Assembly (NCBI RefSeq): GCF_001654965.1 | Contig: NZ_LXEV01000003.1 | Coordinates: 1 to 64,000 of the forward strand | DNA length: 64,000 nucleotides | Direction: 5' to 3' | Source of the DNA: Proteus hauseri ATCC 700826 | GTDB taxonomy: Bacteria; Pseudomonadota; Gammaproteobacteria; Enterobacterales; Enterobacteriaceae | In this document: positions 8,978 to 20,390 of the stretch, piece by piece | Numbering within the stretch: the first letter of the stretch is position 1 | How the letters are laid out: each line of letters starts with the position of its first letter | Notes under the pieces: generated by a model | Told to the model about the DNA's origin: nothing | Databases searched by the model: none | Seen by the model: only the letters and a program-made list of their open reading frames with translations | Translations under genes and position numbers: made by a program

Positions 8978-9313
8978 TTAATTCTTATTTTCATGAGTAA
9001 CATTATTTGAATTAGTGCTATCGAGTTTTTTGATACGTTCTTTTGGTGAGTTATCACTCTTATCATCAGATATTGTGTAATAATCATAAGGTAACAATAA
9101 CGTATCTAATATTGCACTAAATGGGAAATCAAGAATAACTAATGGCTTTATTGCCCAGCCTGTTTCCTCATCAGAAAGCATACTTACGTTGTTTTTAGTG
9201 CCAGAATAAAGATCTTTATTAGGCCCAGCATGGGTCATGACACTAGAACAGCCCGTAAGCGATGTCATAAAAAGGGTTATTAAGGTTAATTTTTTAGTCG
9301 TTCTGTATATCAT
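8978..9313 (-). CDS. yidQ: YceK/YidQ family lipoprotein
   Basis: Small outer-membrane-type lipoprotein of unknown function. The frame is open to 9346, but ATG at 9313 is preceded by AGG with 6 nt spacing and gives 111 residues, close to E. coli YidQ. The lipobox is SLTGC followed by Ser, which suggests outer-membrane sorting. The family core is clear: CSSVMTHAG, then DEETGWAIKPLVILDFPFSAILDTLLLPYD, of which the DTLLLP motif is diagnostic. The C-terminus is polar and variable. It lies divergently beside yidE; in E. coli the two genes are also near neighbours. Confidence 0.85.
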   Translation of the reverse strand: MIYRTTKKLTLITLFMTSLTGCSSVMTHAGPNKDLYSGTKNNVSMLSDEETGWAIKPLVILDFPFSAILDTLLLPYDYYTISDDKSDNSPKERIKKLDSTNSNNVTHENKN

Positions 9314-9719
9314 AAGGCACCTATAAAATGACAATAAAGGAATCAACTCCCTTTAACATATAGTTAAACCTGTTTTCTCCTATAGAACAAGAGAAAGATG
9401 ATGTAAAAGATCTTATTTTAATAAAATTTAGATTCATTAATTATCACACTATGTAAATTAATTTTAGTTAATAACGGCACAGTAATATAATTTATTATTA
9501 TGTTTCACTAATATTAAATTTCAACCCTATTTATTTTAAATACATGTTTAACCTATTTATTTATCTTTCTTATTTTTTTGATCTGCTTATATGCTGAATT
9601 TGTGCGATAAGACACAGTGGTTTTCTTATATTTTTGCCAAAATAAGTTTATCTCTTTTTAGTTATTATCATAACGTTTCTTTTCCTTATTTATGTTAATT
9701 AAAACAGGATGTACTTTTT
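9314..9719. promoter_or_regulatory. Divergent promoter region yidQ / yidE
   Basis: About 400 nt of very AT-rich DNA between the yidQ start and yidE. It must hold both promoters. I see no ORF, strong hairpin or recognisable operator in it; yidE has AGGA about 10 nt before its ATG. Confidence 0.4.
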
Positions 9720-11378
9720 ATGAGTGATATTGCATTAACGATGGTAATGTTGTCATTGGCAGGCGCTCTAGGACTGTGGATTGGTAATATCAAAATCTAC
9801 CGAGTTAGTTTAGGAATAGGCGGTGTATTATTTGGCGGTATTATTATCGGCCACATTGCTCAACGTTATGACCTATTACTTAATGCTCAAATGCTACATT
9901 TTATTCAAGAGTTTGGGCTTATTTTGTTTGTTTATACTATCGGGATCCAAGTTGGCCCTGGATTTTTTTCCTCTTTACGTGTGTCTGGTTTAAAACTAAA
10001 TGCATTTGCTATCTTAATTATTCTACTTGGTTCAATCATTACCGCCTCTATTTACCGCCTATTTGATGTCCCTTTGCCTATTATTTTGGGTATTTTCTCT
10101 GGGGCTGTCACTAACACTCCTTCATTGGGTGCTGGTCAGCAGATACTCACCGACCTTCATGTTGATCCCTCTACAATAGGGCAAATGGGAATGGGCTATG
10201 CAATGGCATACCCAATGGGGATTTGCGGCATTCTATTAATAATGTGGTTAATTCGTGTCTTTTTTAAAGTTAATATTGAACAAGAGGCAAAAGTATTTAG
10301 TAGCTTGCAACATAGTGCTAAAGATGCGCTACACACCATTAATATTGCAATAAAAAATCCCAATTTAGATGGATTGTTAATGCAAGATATTCCTTTACTT
10401 AATGAGGATGCCATTGTTTGCTCTCGTTTAAAACGAGGTGACAATATAATGGTACCAATGCCTTCAACTATCATACAGTTGGGTGATTTACTTCATATCG
10501 TGGGTTCAAAAGAAGATCTAAATAAAGTACGCCTTGTATTAGGTGAAGAGGTTGATGCCTCTCTCTCAACATCGACAAACTTATTACAATCCGTTCGAAT
10601 CGTTGTTACCAATGATTCTGTATTAAGTAAGCGCTTAAAAGATCTTGATCTAAAAAGAAAATATGATGTGGTTGTCACTCGACTCAATCGTGCAGGTATT
10701 GATCTTATTCCTAGTAATAACAGCACATTACAGTTCGGTGATATTCTTAATATTGTTGGTCGTCCTGAATCCATAGAGGCAATCACCGTATTATTAGGTA
10801 ATGCACGCCAAAAATTAGAGCAAGTGCAAATGCTTCCGGTATTTATTGGTATTGGTTTAGGGGTTTTACTTGGGTCAATTCCAATTTTTATTCCCGGTAT
10901 TCCTGTCGCACTTAAATTAGGATTGGCGGGTGGTCCTCTTGTTGTAGCTTTAATTTTGGGGCGCATTGGTACATTTGGAAAACTTTATTGGTTTATGCCA
11001 CCTAGTGCAAATCTCGCATTGCGAGAATTAGGTATTGTCATGTTTCTGGCCGTGGTAGGGCTAAATTCTGGTGGGGATTTTATTGATACTCTTGTTTATG
11101 GGCAAGGGCTAAGCTGGGTAGGATACGGTATTTTAATCACTTTACTGCCTTTGCTGATTGTTGGTGTAATAGCGCGGGTTTTCTTTAAACTAAACTATCT
11201 TAGCCTTTGTGGCATGTTAGCCGGTTCAATGACAGATCCACCCGCTCTTGCTTTTGCTAATTCAATTCATAGCTCCAGTGGTGCTGCGGCTCTGTCTTAT
11301 GCCACTGTTTATCCATTAGCCATGTTTTTACGAATTATCACGCCACAATTAATGGCGATAATAATTTGGACTTTGTAG
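9720..11378 (+). CDS. yidE: Putative transporter YidE (AspT/YbjL family)
   Basis: Inner-membrane protein of the aspartate:alanine-exchanger-like family; its substrate is not known. The 552 residues match E. coli YidE along the whole length. Two homologous membrane halves (about 1-180 and 370-552) flank a cytoplasmic region with two RCK/TrkA-C-like domains (about 200-275 and 285-360). Paired repeat motifs are visible: [15 protein letters not shown] in the first half and [13 protein letters not shown] in the second. The start MSDIALT is the same as in E. coli. Monocistronic, followed by a gap with a distant terminator. Confidence 0.92.
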   Translation: MSDIALTMVMLSLAGALGLWIGNIKIYRVSLGIGGVLFGGIIIGHIAQRYDLLLNAQMLHFIQEFGLILFVYTIGIQVGPGFFSSLRVSGLKLNAFAILIILLGSIITASIYRLFDVPLPIILGIFSGAVTNTPSLGAGQQILTDLHVDPSTIGQMGMGYAMAYPMGICGILLIMWLIRVFFKVNIEQEAKVFSSLQHSAKDALHTINIAIKNPNLDGLLMQDIPLLNEDAIVCSRLKRGDNIMVPMPSTIIQLGDLLHIVGSKEDLNKVRLVLGEEVDASLSTSTNLLQSVRIVVTNDSVLSKRLKDLDLKRKYDVVVTRLNRAGIDLIPSNNSTLQFGDILNIVGRPESIEAITVLLGNARQKLEQVQMLPVFIGIGLGVLLGSIPIFIPGIPVALKLGLAGGPLVVALILGRIGTFGKLYWFMPPSANLALRELGIVMFLAVVGLNSGGDFIDTLVYGQGLSWVGYGILITLLPLLIVGVIARVFFKLNYLSLCGMLAGSMTDPPALAFANSIHSSSGAAALSYATVYPLAMFLRIITPQLMAIIIWTL

Positions 11379-11607
11379 CAAAAAGAATAAATATATTAAC
11401 GAGTTGCATTGAATATGTTATCAAAATCACTATTTCACTTAGCAGTGGGATAATTAAGGCACCGAATGGCGCTTATTTAAGCCATAGATTTTATCAATAT
11501 CTGTTTTAATACTTCCTGTGCTAAGAAATTTAGATTGAGACGGATTGCTAACTTTAGTAATCAATTTCTTTCCGTCAAACTTATGCTCAAAAGTCCTCGT
11601 TATTGTC

Positions 11608-11640
11608 TTTGCCCCTTCTTCTCGCTGAAGGGGCATTTTT
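11608..11640 (+). terminator. Rho-independent terminator between yidE and avtA
   Basis: The stem GCCCCTTC / GAAGGGGC is followed on the plus strand by a T-rich tract (ATTTTTATTTTTT). It lies about 230 nt beyond the yidE stop and just before the avtA stop. It is oriented for plus-strand transcripts, so it probably ends yidE mRNA with a long 3' untranslated region, unless a separate RNA starts in the gap. Confidence 0.65.
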
Positions 11641-11648
11641 ATTTTTTA

Positions 11649-12908
11649 TTAAATATTCACTGGCTGATAAGCGTTTTCGATTTCTTCAGCCAGAATTTTT
11701 ATTCCCTTCTCAATTAATTCTGGTTCAGGCACATAATTCATACGCATGCATTGGTGAGCATGTTCCCAAGAATCTTCTAGTCCTGGAAAGAAATAATGCC
11801 CCGGAACCATTAAAATACCGCGTTTTTTCAGTCTGTTATAAAGTTCTTCGCAGGAAATGGGAAGGTCTTTAAACCATAACCAAAGGAAAATTGCCCCTTC
11901 AGGTTTGTGAATAAGGCAACGATCCTCAGGTAAGTATCGGCGGATAATATCAATTGTTTCCAGAACTCGCTGATGGTAAAAAGGGCCAATCACTTCTTGT
12001 GACAAACGAATTAAATCATCTCGTTTAAGCATTTCTAATGCCATCGCAGGCCCAATACCACCAGGTGCTAAACTAATAATACCGTTGATATTTGTTACTG
12101 CTGAAATTATCTCCTCATTCGCAATAATAATGCCACAACGCGTTCCTGGTAAGCCAAGCTTCGATAAGCTCATGCATAAAATAGTATTATCATTCCAATG
12201 TGGAGTTGCTTGCGTAAAGATAATTCCTGGGAAAGGAACACCATAAGCATTATCAATAATTAGAGGAATATTATGTTGTTTCGCTAATTCATCTAACTTT
12301 TTAACTTCATCATCAGTAATAACATTACCCGTAGGATTCGTTGGTCTTGATACACAAATGGCGCCAATATCATCACCAATCTCTAGATGAGCAAAATCGA
12401 CATGATATTTAAATTGCCCATTAGGCAGCATTTCAATAGTAGGTTTATTCGCGATAAAGAGATCTTCATCTAAACCTGAATCGGTATAACCAATATATTC
12501 AGGTGCGATAGGAAAAAGAATTTTGCGTTTTTTCCCTTCTTTTGTAGTTCCACCTAATAAATTAAATAAATAAAAGAAAGCACATTGGCTGCCATTAGTC
12601 AGCGCAATATTTTTTGCCGAAATATTCCAACCTAATTTTTCTTTTAAACTTGCAGCCAATGCTTGCAGCATGGCATCTTTACCTTGAGGGCCATCGTAAT
12701 TACACAGCGCATCACTTAAGGTGCCATTTTCTGTCATTTCTTTGAGTAATTGACGAAAATAATTATCCATTTCAGGAATATGAGCCGGATTTCCTCCCCC
12801 TAACATCACAGCGCCCGGGGTACGGATCCCATCATTTAAATCTTGCATTAAGCGAGCAATGCCTGAATGTCGGGCGAACTTCTGCCCAAATTGTGATAGT
12901 TGAGTCAT
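11649..12908 (-). CDS. avtA: Valine--pyruvate aminotransferase AvtA
   Basis: PLP-dependent class I/II aminotransferase that converts valine and pyruvate to 2-oxoisovalerate and alanine, a cytosolic alternative route for alanine synthesis. The 419-residue length fits AvtA (about 417). The PLP lysine lies in SLSKLGLPGTR, the asparagine motif is SRPTNPTGNV, and DNAYGVPFPG carries the PLP-contacting Asp and Tyr. The N-terminus MTQLSQFGQKFARHSGIARLM is the AvtA type. It stands alone on the minus strand. I see no leader peptide or attenuator. Confidence 0.93.
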   Translation of the reverse strand: MTQLSQFGQKFARHSGIARLMQDLNDGIRTPGAVMLGGGNPAHIPEMDNYFRQLLKEMTENGTLSDALCNYDGPQGKDAMLQALAASLKEKLGWNISAKNIALTNGSQCAFFYLFNLLGGTTKEGKKRKILFPIAPEYIGYTDSGLDEDLFIANKPTIEMLPNGQFKYHVDFAHLEIGDDIGAICVSRPTNPTGNVITDDEVKKLDELAKQHNIPLIIDNAYGVPFPGIIFTQATPHWNDNTILCMSLSKLGLPGTRCGIIIANEEIISAVTNINGIISLAPGGIGPAMALEMLKRDDLIRLSQEVIGPFYHQRVLETIDIIRRYLPEDRCLIHKPEGAIFLWLWFKDLPISCEELYNRLKKRGILMVPGHYFFPGLEDSWEHAHQCMRMNYVPEPELIEKGIKILAEEIENAYQPVNI

Positions 12909-13078
12909 CTTTGCAGGTTTCTTCTATGTTGCTTTTTGTTAGATAAACACCATACCGCGAGGATTACGCTGCATCAATAGTTAAAGTTGGGATAATTGAA
13001 CAGCAATATCAACACGAAGGTAAATATTGAAATAGAAAACCATCAATAATCTAAACTATAGATAACTCAGCTAAATTA

Positions 13079-13663
13079 TTACTTCTTATTCACTATATTC
13101 TCTGGTGATAGTCGACAAAAACAAGAAAGAATATGGTCATTTACCAGACCTACGGCTTGCATAAAAGCATAGCAAGTTGTGGTACCAACAAATTTAAATC
13201 CTTTTTTCTTTAACACTTTCGCCATTTTATCTGATACTTCGGTTGAAGCAGGGACTTGTGAAATATCATTCCATTGATTCACTATCGGTTGGCCTTCAAC
13301 AAATTGCCAAATAAATTCGCTGAAATCTTCGCCTTGCTCTTCCATAGCTAGAAAAATACGGGCGTTATTGATGATGGCGTTAATTTTACCGCGATGGCGA
13401 ATAATAGAAGGATCTTGTAATAGTGCTTCGACATCTTTTTCTGTCATCGCAGCAATTTTGTTTGGTGAAAAATCAAAAAAACAGCGACGATATCCCTCAC
13501 GCTTCTTCAAAACGGTATACCAAGATAATCCTGCTTGTTGCCCTTCAAGGCAGAGCATCTCAAATAATTTATTTTTGTTTTTTTCTGGCACACCCCATTC
13601 ATTGTCATGATAAGCAAGATATTCAGGATCACTCGTTACCCAATCACAGCGCGATTTACTCAT
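13079..13663 (-). CDS. tag: DNA-3-methyladenine glycosylase I
   Basis: Removes 3-methyladenine from alkylated DNA as the first step of base-excision repair. The 194 residues include the Tag core YHDNEWGVPE, LFEMLCLEGQQAGLSW (with the catalytic-pocket Glu) and GFKFVGTTTCYAFMQA. The structural zinc ligands are all present: C6, H19, H177 and C181. Start MSKSRCDWV agrees with the family. A LexA-like box lies about 50 bp upstream, which is unexpected because E. coli tag is reported as constitutive rather than SOS-controlled. Confidence 0.94.
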   Translation of the reverse strand: MSKSRCDWVTSDPEYLAYHDNEWGVPEKNKNKLFEMLCLEGQQAGLSWYTVLKKREGYRRCFFDFSPNKIAAMTEKDVEALLQDPSIIRHRGKINAIINNARIFLAMEEQGEDFSEFIWQFVEGQPIVNQWNDISQVPASTEVSDKMAKVLKKKGFKFVGTTTCYAFMQAVGLVNDHILSCFCRLSPENIVNKK

Positions 13664-13708
13664 TTTTTATTCCTTGTTTTAAATAACTATTAATATCACC
13701 ATTTTATA

Positions 13709-13728
13709 TACTGTATATATATACATGT
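13709..13728. promoter_or_regulatory. LexA-like (SOS) operator upstream of tag
   Basis: TACTGTATATATATACATGT compared with the enterobacterial LexA consensus TACTGTATATATATACAGTA agrees at 17 of 20 positions. One CTGT half-site and the whole central TA-repeat are exact, and the other half is ACAT instead of ACAG. It is 46 bp before the tag start codon, a normal operator position, and 173 bp before glyQ. Binding is not shown, and an AT-repeat can arise by chance in AT-rich DNA. Confidence 0.5.
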
Positions 13729-13900
13729 AAATAAGTGAATAAAAAATCAATTTAATTATTTGAGCATAGTCATGAATAAGATTAAGGTATTATTTTTTTA
13801 ATCGAAGAAAAATTGCCAGCATTCCTTGCTGTATATCTTTCGTCTAGAAGGTATACTGAAACCTTTCTTTTTATTCTAAGTATCGCCATGCGGATATAAC

Positions 13901-14809
13901 ATGCAAAAGTTTGATACCAAAACCTTTCAGGGGCTTATCCTGACACTACAGGATTACTGGGCTCGTCAAGGCTGTACCATTGTCCAACCATTAGATATGG
14001 AAGTTGGTGCAGGTACGTCACACCCAATGACCTGTTTACGAGCATTAGGTCCTGAACCTATTGCTGCGGCTTATGTACAACCTTCACGCCGTCCGACTGA
14101 TGGACGTTACGGTGAAAACCCTAACCGTTTACAGCACTATTACCAATTCCAAGTTATCATTAAACCTTCTCCAGATAATATCCAGGAGCTCTATCTTGGT
14201 TCATTAAGAGAACTCGGTTTAGACCCAACTATTCACGATATTCGTTTTGTTGAAGATAACTGGGAAAACCCAACACTGGGTGCTTGGGGTTTAGGCTGGG
14301 AAGTTTGGCTCAACGGCATGGAAGTCACTCAGTTTACCTATTTCCAACAAGTCGGTGGATTAGAATGTAAACCAGTGACTGGCGAAATTACTTACGGTTT
14401 AGAACGCCTTGCGATGTATATTCAAGGTGTAGATAGTGTTTATGACTTAGTTTGGTGCGATGGCCTATTAGGCAAAACCACTTATGGTGATATTTATCAT
14501 CAAAATGAAGTTGAGCAATCTACTTATAACTTTGAATATGCTGATGTGGATTTCTTATTCTCTTGCTTTGAGCAATATGAAAAAGAAGCTCGCGAGTTGT
14601 TAGCGTTAGAAAAACCTCTGCCTTTACCTGCTTACGAACGAATTTTAAAAGCAGGACACACCTTTAACTTATTGGATGCACGTAAAGCTATCTCTGTGAC
14701 AGAGCGTCAGCGCTATATTTTACGTATCCGTACTTTAACCAAAGCGGTTGCTGAGGCTTATTATGCCTCTCGTGAAGCGCTTGGTTTCCCTATGTGTAAA
14801 AAGGACTAA
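13901..14809 (+). CDS. glyQ: Glycyl-tRNA synthetase alpha subunit
   Basis: Catalytic-side subunit of the alpha2-beta2 glycyl-tRNA synthetase, which binds glycine and ATP and forms glycyl-adenylate. The 302 residues begin [20 protein letters not shown] and contain the class II motif [18 protein letters not shown] and the [10 protein letters not shown] stretch, all near-identical to E. coli GlyQ. It is 9 nt before glyS and forms an operon with it. A tag-glyQ gap of 237 nt holds the promoter. Confidence 0.97.
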   Translation: MQKFDTKTFQGLILTLQDYWARQGCTIVQPLDMEVGAGTSHPMTCLRALGPEPIAAAYVQPSRRPTDGRYGENPNRLQHYYQFQVIIKPSPDNIQELYLGSLRELGLDPTIHDIRFVEDNWENPTLGAWGLGWEVWLNGMEVTQFTYFQQVGGLECKPVTGEITYGLERLAMYIQGVDSVYDLVWCDGLLGKTTYGDIYHQNEVEQSTYNFEYADVDFLFSCFEQYEKEARELLALEKPLPLPAYERILKAGHTFNLLDARKAISVTERQRYILRIRTLTKAVAEAYYASREALGFPMCKKD

Positions 14810-14818
14810 GAGGCTATC

Positions 14819-16891
14819 ATGACAACTGAGACTTTCCTTGTGGAAATCGGCACAGAAGAGTTACCGCCGAAAGCGCTTCGTTCTTTAGCCGAATCTTTTG
14901 CTGCCAACTTTACGACTGAATTAGATAACGCCAACGTTGCTCATGGTGATGTCACTTGGTTTGCAGCGCCTCGCCGTTTAGCTATCAAAGTGGCTAACCT
15001 TGCTAAATCGCAAGCAGATAGAATCGTTGAAAAACGCGGTCCTGCTATTTCACAAGCTTTTGATGCTGAGGGTAAAGCAACAAAAGCCGCTGAAGGTTGG
15101 GCAAGAGGTAATGGCATCACTGTTGATCAAGCTGAACGCTTATCAACAGACAAAGGCGAATGGCTATTTTATCGCGCGGAAGTAAAAGGCGAAGCTGTTA
15201 ATAATTTGCTTATTGGCATGGTAAGCAACTCATTATCTAAACTGCCAATTCCAAAACTAATGCGCTGGGGCGATAAGGACACTCACTTTGTCCGCCCAGT
15301 TCATACTGTTACCTTATTATTAGGTGATACCGTTATTGATGGCGAAATTTTAGGCATCCAAAGTGACCGTATTATTCGTGGTCACCGCTTTATGGGTGAA
15401 GCAGAATTTACTATTGATAACGCTGATCAATATCCTGAAATTCTGTATGAGCGCGGAAAAGTAATTGCTGATTACGAAACACGTAAATCAATCATTTTGC
15501 ATGATGCTCGTCTTGCCGCAGAAAAATTAGGCGGCATTGCCGATTTAAGCGATAGCTTAGTCGAAGAAGTGACTTCTTTGGTTGAATGGCCAGTGGTGTT
15601 AACAGCAAAATTTGAGGAAAAATTCCTCGAAGTGCCTGCTGAAGCACTCGTTTATACCATGAAAGGCGACCAAAAGTACTTCCCTGTTTACGATAAACAA
15701 GGCGCGCTGTTACCTAACTTTATTTTTGTTACTAACATTGAGTCTTCTGATCCACAACAGATTATCAGCGGTAACGAAAAAGTAGTACGCCCTCGTTTGG
15801 CTGATGCGGAATTCTTCTTTAAAACTGACCGTAAACAACGTTTAGAAGATAACTTGCCACGCCTTGAAACTGTTCTATTCCAAAAAGATTTAGGCACATT
15901 ACGTGATAAAACAGATCGTATTCAAGCATTAGCTGGCTTTATTGCCGGTAAAATGGGGGCTGATGTTAATAAAGCCACCCGTGCGGGTTTACTATCAAAA
16001 TGTGACTTAATGACCAATATGGTTTTCGAATTCACTGATACCCAAGGTGTTATGGGTATGCATTATGCGCGTCATGATGGTGAAGCAGAAGAAGTGGCCG
16101 TCGCACTAAAAGAACAGTATCAACCACGTTTTGCTGGTGATGAGCTACCATCAAACCCTGTCGCAAGTGCACTGGCTATTGCGGAAAAGATGGACACTCT
16201 TGCTGGTATCTTCGGTATTGGTCAACATCCTAAAGGGGATAAAGACCCATTCGCTCTGCGTCGCGCATCATTAGGTGTATTACGCATTATCGTCGAGCAA
16301 GATTTACCGTTAGATATTGAAGAGTTAACACAAGAAGCTGCTCGTCTTTATGGTGATAAGCTGACGAACAAAAATGTTGTCAGTGATGTGGTTGAGTTTA
16401 TGTTAGGCCGTTTCCGTTCTTGGTATCAAGAACTGGGTTACAGCATTGATACTATTCAAGCTGTACTTGCTCGCCGCCCAACACAACCAGCAGACTTTAA
16501 TGCGCGCGTAAAAGCGGTAACTTACTTCCGTTCTTTAGAAGAAGCATCGGCGCTTGCAGAAGCAAATAAACGTGTTTCTAATATTTTAGCGAAATCAGCT
16601 AACGTTAAATTAAACGATAAAGTATTAGCATCCGTATTAAAAGCACCAGAAGAAGTTCAATTAGCGGCTAATCTTGCTGTATTACAAGATAAATTAGCGC
16701 CGTTATTTGCAGAACGTAAATATCAAGAAGCATTAGTTGAATTAGCTTCTTTACGTGATGTTGTGAATAACTTCTTTGATAAAGTTATGGTAATGGATGA
16801 AGACGAAGCCATTCGTATTAACCGTTTAACCATGCTAAGTCAGTTACGTGAGTTATTCTTAAAAGTCGCTGATATTTCCGTTTTACAATAA
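14819..16891 (+). CDS. glyS: Glycyl-tRNA synthetase beta subunit
   Basis: Beta subunit of the heterotetrameric glycyl-tRNA synthetase, needed for tRNA recognition. The 690 residues start [20 protein letters not shown], as in the family, and contain the HD-like region [16 protein letters not shown] and [17 protein letters not shown], with a C-terminal anticodon-binding (DALR-like) part. Length is as in E. coli (689). A strong terminator follows 22 nt after the stop. Confidence 0.97.
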   Translation: MTTETFLVEIGTEELPPKALRSLAESFAANFTTELDNANVAHGDVTWFAAPRRLAIKVANLAKSQADRIVEKRGPAISQAFDAEGKATKAAEGWARGNGITVDQAERLSTDKGEWLFYRAEVKGEAVNNLLIGMVSNSLSKLPIPKLMRWGDKDTHFVRPVHTVTLLLGDTVIDGEILGIQSDRIIRGHRFMGEAEFTIDNADQYPEILYERGKVIADYETRKSIILHDARLAAEKLGGIADLSDSLVEEVTSLVEWPVVLTAKFEEKFLEVPAEALVYTMKGDQKYFPVYDKQGALLPNFIFVTNIESSDPQQIISGNEKVVRPRLADAEFFFKTDRKQRLEDNLPRLETVLFQKDLGTLRDKTDRIQALAGFIAGKMGADVNKATRAGLLSKCDLMTNMVFEFTDTQGVMGMHYARHDGEAEEVAVALKEQYQPRFAGDELPSNPVASALAIAEKMDTLAGIFGIGQHPKGDKDPFALRRASLGVLRIIVEQDLPLDIEELTQEAARLYGDKLTNKNVVSDVVEFMLGRFRSWYQELGYSIDTIQAVLARRPTQPADFNARVKAVTYFRSLEEASALAEANKRVSNILAKSANVKLNDKVLASVLKAPEEVQLAANLAVLQDKLAPLFAERKYQEALVELASLRDVVNNFFDKVMVMDEDEAIRINRLTMLSQLRELFLKVADISVLQ

Positions 16892-16913
16892 TCTGTAAAA
16901 CTTAATTAAGCGT

Positions 16914-16947
16914 AAACCGGCATTGTAAAAGCAATGCCGGTTTTTTT
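16914..16947 (+). terminator. Rho-independent terminator of glyQS
   Basis: The 12-bp stem AAACCGGCATTG / CAATGCCGGTTT with a 6-nt loop is followed by a run of seven T residues in total. The GC-rich core and U-tract make it a textbook terminator. Confidence 0.9.
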
Positions 16948-17013
16948 ATTTATTTCAAATGAGATTTATATAAAAATTTTTATTTGCACTCAAAAAAACA
17001 CTTTTAATTTATT

Positions 17014-17046
17014 AACAGAGCCTATGTTATATAGACTCTGTTTTTC
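17014..17046. terminator. Second hairpin between glyS and yidR
   Basis: An interrupted inverted repeat (AACAGAG...CTCTGTT with a second paired block CTAT/ATAG inside) is followed by TTTTT on the plus strand. It lies between the convergent glyS and yidR genes and may serve as a back-up terminator. Confidence 0.45.
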
Positions 17047-17063
17047 GAGTAGAGTAATAAAAA

Positions 17064-18350
17064 CTACAACCCCGTTTCTACCGTAAATAATTGACGATAT
17101 CCGTCAATATCACGCATAAAAGCAATATATTTATTATCTGGAGAAAATACGACAGCATCGCTACTTGGTGCTTGTGCCGTTTTTTCGGTTAATCGAGTTA
17201 ACTCACCTGTTTTTACATTACATAACATCACACTGTTATCGCAAATAAAGGTCAGATATTGCCCATTATTATTCCATGTAAATGCAGATTGAATATCCCA
17301 TACTTGAGACGTGATTTGTGTTATTTCTTTAGTGCTTGGCGAAACGGTATATAACTGCACAACACCGTTATCATCTTTCATTAAAAAGGCAATTGCACCA
17401 TCTTGTGGTGAACTTCTTAACCAATGACGAGGCTGATTTAATACACCAGGATATTTTCTATCAGCAGTATAAGTCAGTCTAACTTGATGGATCCCTTTTG
17501 CGGGTGCGGGTAATGCAAAATCGGTTCCTGCCAAAGGCTTATCGCCCTCAATATTAAAATCCGCATTATCTTCAGGTAAATCAACTATAAAAATTTCAGG
17601 TATTTTTTCACCCTGTTCACTCACCGTATCGCCAATAAAAGCAATAGCCCAGCGTTGTTGTGAACCATCCTGTTTTATATAGCCGTGAGTTCCAATCCAA
17701 CACTCTTCATAAGCTTTGTTGATTTCATCACTGCCTTTTTGTGGCTGAGTCACTGTTTGGCTAATAACAGTACAAAAATATTCTCCATCATATTCACGAG
17801 GATGTGTTTTTGAAACATTGACTGCTTTTAAAGGTACCGCTACTGCCACATTACGTTGATCATACCCGCTACCCAACTGATGCATAATATGATCGTTATA
17901 AGTAAAACTAAGGCGCGTACCATCTGGGCTAAATACATGGACATGCGTGCCACCACGTAATGCACCGGCTTGATATGGCGATGTAAGGGAACATGCATCA
18001 ATATTAGCAGCACGATTATTTTTTGATTCATCAACAATCACACCTCGACGATGATGAAAATCATAATGCCATTCATCATCTGGATTTTCTGGCCCGTGAA
18101 TAAAAGCATAACGTACTGGTTCTGTTGGGCTTACAGTGACAACGCCGGCATGAGCCCCCTCTTTAGCCGTGTAAATGATCTGTTGCTGTTTTGTTTTCGC
18201 ATGAATTTTTTCTATGGTTAGACCCGTAAAAGTTCCCCCATTAGGACGCACATCATAAACTAACCACTGGCTATCTGGTGTCCAAACATTTATATTAGTT
18301 AACTGATGATGACGGCTATCAAACGTAATCTGGTGTTCCTGAAAAGACAT
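17064..18350 (-). CDS. yidR: DUF3748 beta-propeller protein YidR
   Basis: Cytoplasmic-looking protein of unknown function with TolB/WD40-like blades. The frame opens at 18380, but ATG at 18350 follows AGG with 6 nt spacing and gives 428 residues. Repeated propeller-type strands are visible, such as WTPDSQWLVYDVR, FSPDGTRLSFTYND, WNNNGQYLTFICD and FSPDNKYIAFMRD. The GGTHVHVFSPDGTRLSF segment and the DEWHYDFHHRRGVIV segment are typical of the E. coli YidR group. No signal peptide is seen. It is divergent from yicG. No enzymatic residues are assigned. Confidence 0.82.
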   Translation of the reverse strand: MSFQEHQITFDSRHHQLTNINVWTPDSQWLVYDVRPNGGTFTGLTIEKIHAKTKQQQIIYTAKEGAHAGVVTVSPTEPVRYAFIHGPENPDDEWHYDFHHRRGVIVDESKNNRAANIDACSLTSPYQAGALRGGTHVHVFSPDGTRLSFTYNDHIMHQLGSGYDQRNVAVAVPLKAVNVSKTHPREYDGEYFCTVISQTVTQPQKGSDEINKAYEECWIGTHGYIKQDGSQQRWAIAFIGDTVSEQGEKIPEIFIVDLPEDNADFNIEGDKPLAGTDFALPAPAKGIHQVRLTYTADRKYPGVLNQPRHWLRSSPQDGAIAFLMKDDNGVVQLYTVSPSTKEITQITSQVWDIQSAFTWNNNGQYLTFICDNSVMLCNVKTGELTRLTEKTAQAPSSDAVVFSPDNKYIAFMRDIDGYRQLFTVETGL

Positions 18351-18486
18351 ATTTATCCTTATCGGGAAATAAATTTCCACATTATAAAAACTAATTGATT
18401 TTACCTGGCACTAAAAAAACTCAGTCGAGACTTTTTCGCAAGGTGATTACTCTATCCTCACTAAATAGTCAGAAAATTAAAAAATC

Positions 18487-19104
18487 ATGTTACTTAGTGT
18501 TCTCTATATTATCGGTATTACCGCAGAAGCCATGACTGGCGCGCTTGCAGCTGGTCGTCGTAAAATGGATGTCTTTGGCGTTATCATTATTGCATCAGCA
18601 ACCGCAATTGGCGGTGGCTCTGTAAGAGATATTTTGCTCGGACACTACCCCTTAGGTTGGGTAAAACATCCTGAATATATCGTCACTGTTGCATGTGCTG
18701 CTGTTATTACCATGTGGGTAGCCCCCATGATGAAACATCTACAGCGGTTATTCCTCATCTTAGATGCCATTGGCCTTATGGTTTTCTCTATCATTGGTGC
18801 ACAAATCGCTCTTGATATGGAATATGGCCCTATTATTGCTGCCATTGCTGCTGTTATTACAGGTGCTTTTGGTGGTGTTTTAAGAGATATGCTCTGTAAT
18901 ACTATTCCACTCGTTTTCCAAAAAGAAATTTATGCCGGTATTGCCTTTGGCGCAGCGTGGCTTTATATGGGACTTCAGTTCTACACGCCCCTTCCTAAAG
19001 ACGTTATTATTATTATTACACTTGTCGCTGGGCTAACTGCTCGCTTACTTGCTATTCGTTATAAACTGGGATTACCTGTATTTAATTATGAGAATCAAGA
19101 TTAA
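18487..19104 (+). CDS. yicG: TRIC-like inner-membrane protein YicG (UPF0126)
   Basis: The 205-residue protein has about seven membrane segments arranged as two three-helix repeats. Each carries the conserved glycine motif: [11 protein letters not shown] and [13 protein letters not shown]. Prokaryotic UPF0126 proteins are related to TRIC cation channels; a glycine-related role has been proposed for YicG itself, and the true substrate is not settled. Length equals E. coli YicG. It is monocistronic, transcribed away from yidR. Confidence 0.9.
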   Translation: MLLSVLYIIGITAEAMTGALAAGRRKMDVFGVIIIASATAIGGGSVRDILLGHYPLGWVKHPEYIVTVACAAVITMWVAPMMKHLQRLFLILDAIGLMVFSIIGAQIALDMEYGPIIAAIAAVITGAFGGVLRDMLCNTIPLVFQKEIYAGIAFGAAWLYMGLQFYTPLPKDVIIIITLVAGLTARLLAIRYKLGLPVFNYENQD

Positions 19105-20032
<928 letters not shown>

Positions 20033-20086
20033 GATAAGTTTCAGTATTATGCCCAGTCATTTCGTTAATGGTGGAGTAACACAAAT

Positions 20087-20362
20087 ATGGCACGCGTAAC
20101 CGTTCAAGACGCTGTAGAAAAAATTGGTAACCGTTTTGACCTCGTTCTGGTCGCTGCACGTCGTGCGCGTCAGTTACAAATTGGCGCTAAAGATCCTTTA
20201 GTTCCAGAAGAGAATGATAAAATGACTGTTGTCGCGCTACGTGAAATTGAAGAAGGCCTGATCAACGGCAAAATTCTTGATGCTCGTGAACGCCAAGAGC
20301 AACAAGAACAAGAAGCAGCTGAATTACAAGCTGTTTCAGCGATAGCAGAAGGTCGTCGTTAG
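20087..20362 (+). CDS. rpoZ: RNA polymerase omega subunit
   Basis: Smallest RNA polymerase subunit; it helps fold beta-prime and forms part of ppGpp site 1. The 91 residues are almost identical to E. coli omega: [27 protein letters not shown] and the [17 protein letters not shown] helix. A good ribosome site (GGTGGAG) precedes it. It stands 28 nt before spoT, so synthesis of omega and the ppGpp enzyme is linked. Confidence 0.98.
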   Translation: MARVTVQDAVEKIGNRFDLVLVAARRARQLQIGAKDPLVPEENDKMTVVALREIEEGLINGKILDARERQEQQEQEAAELQAVSAIAEGRR

Positions 20363-20390
20363 TCGTTTATAAAATAGGGGTAGGTCTGCC

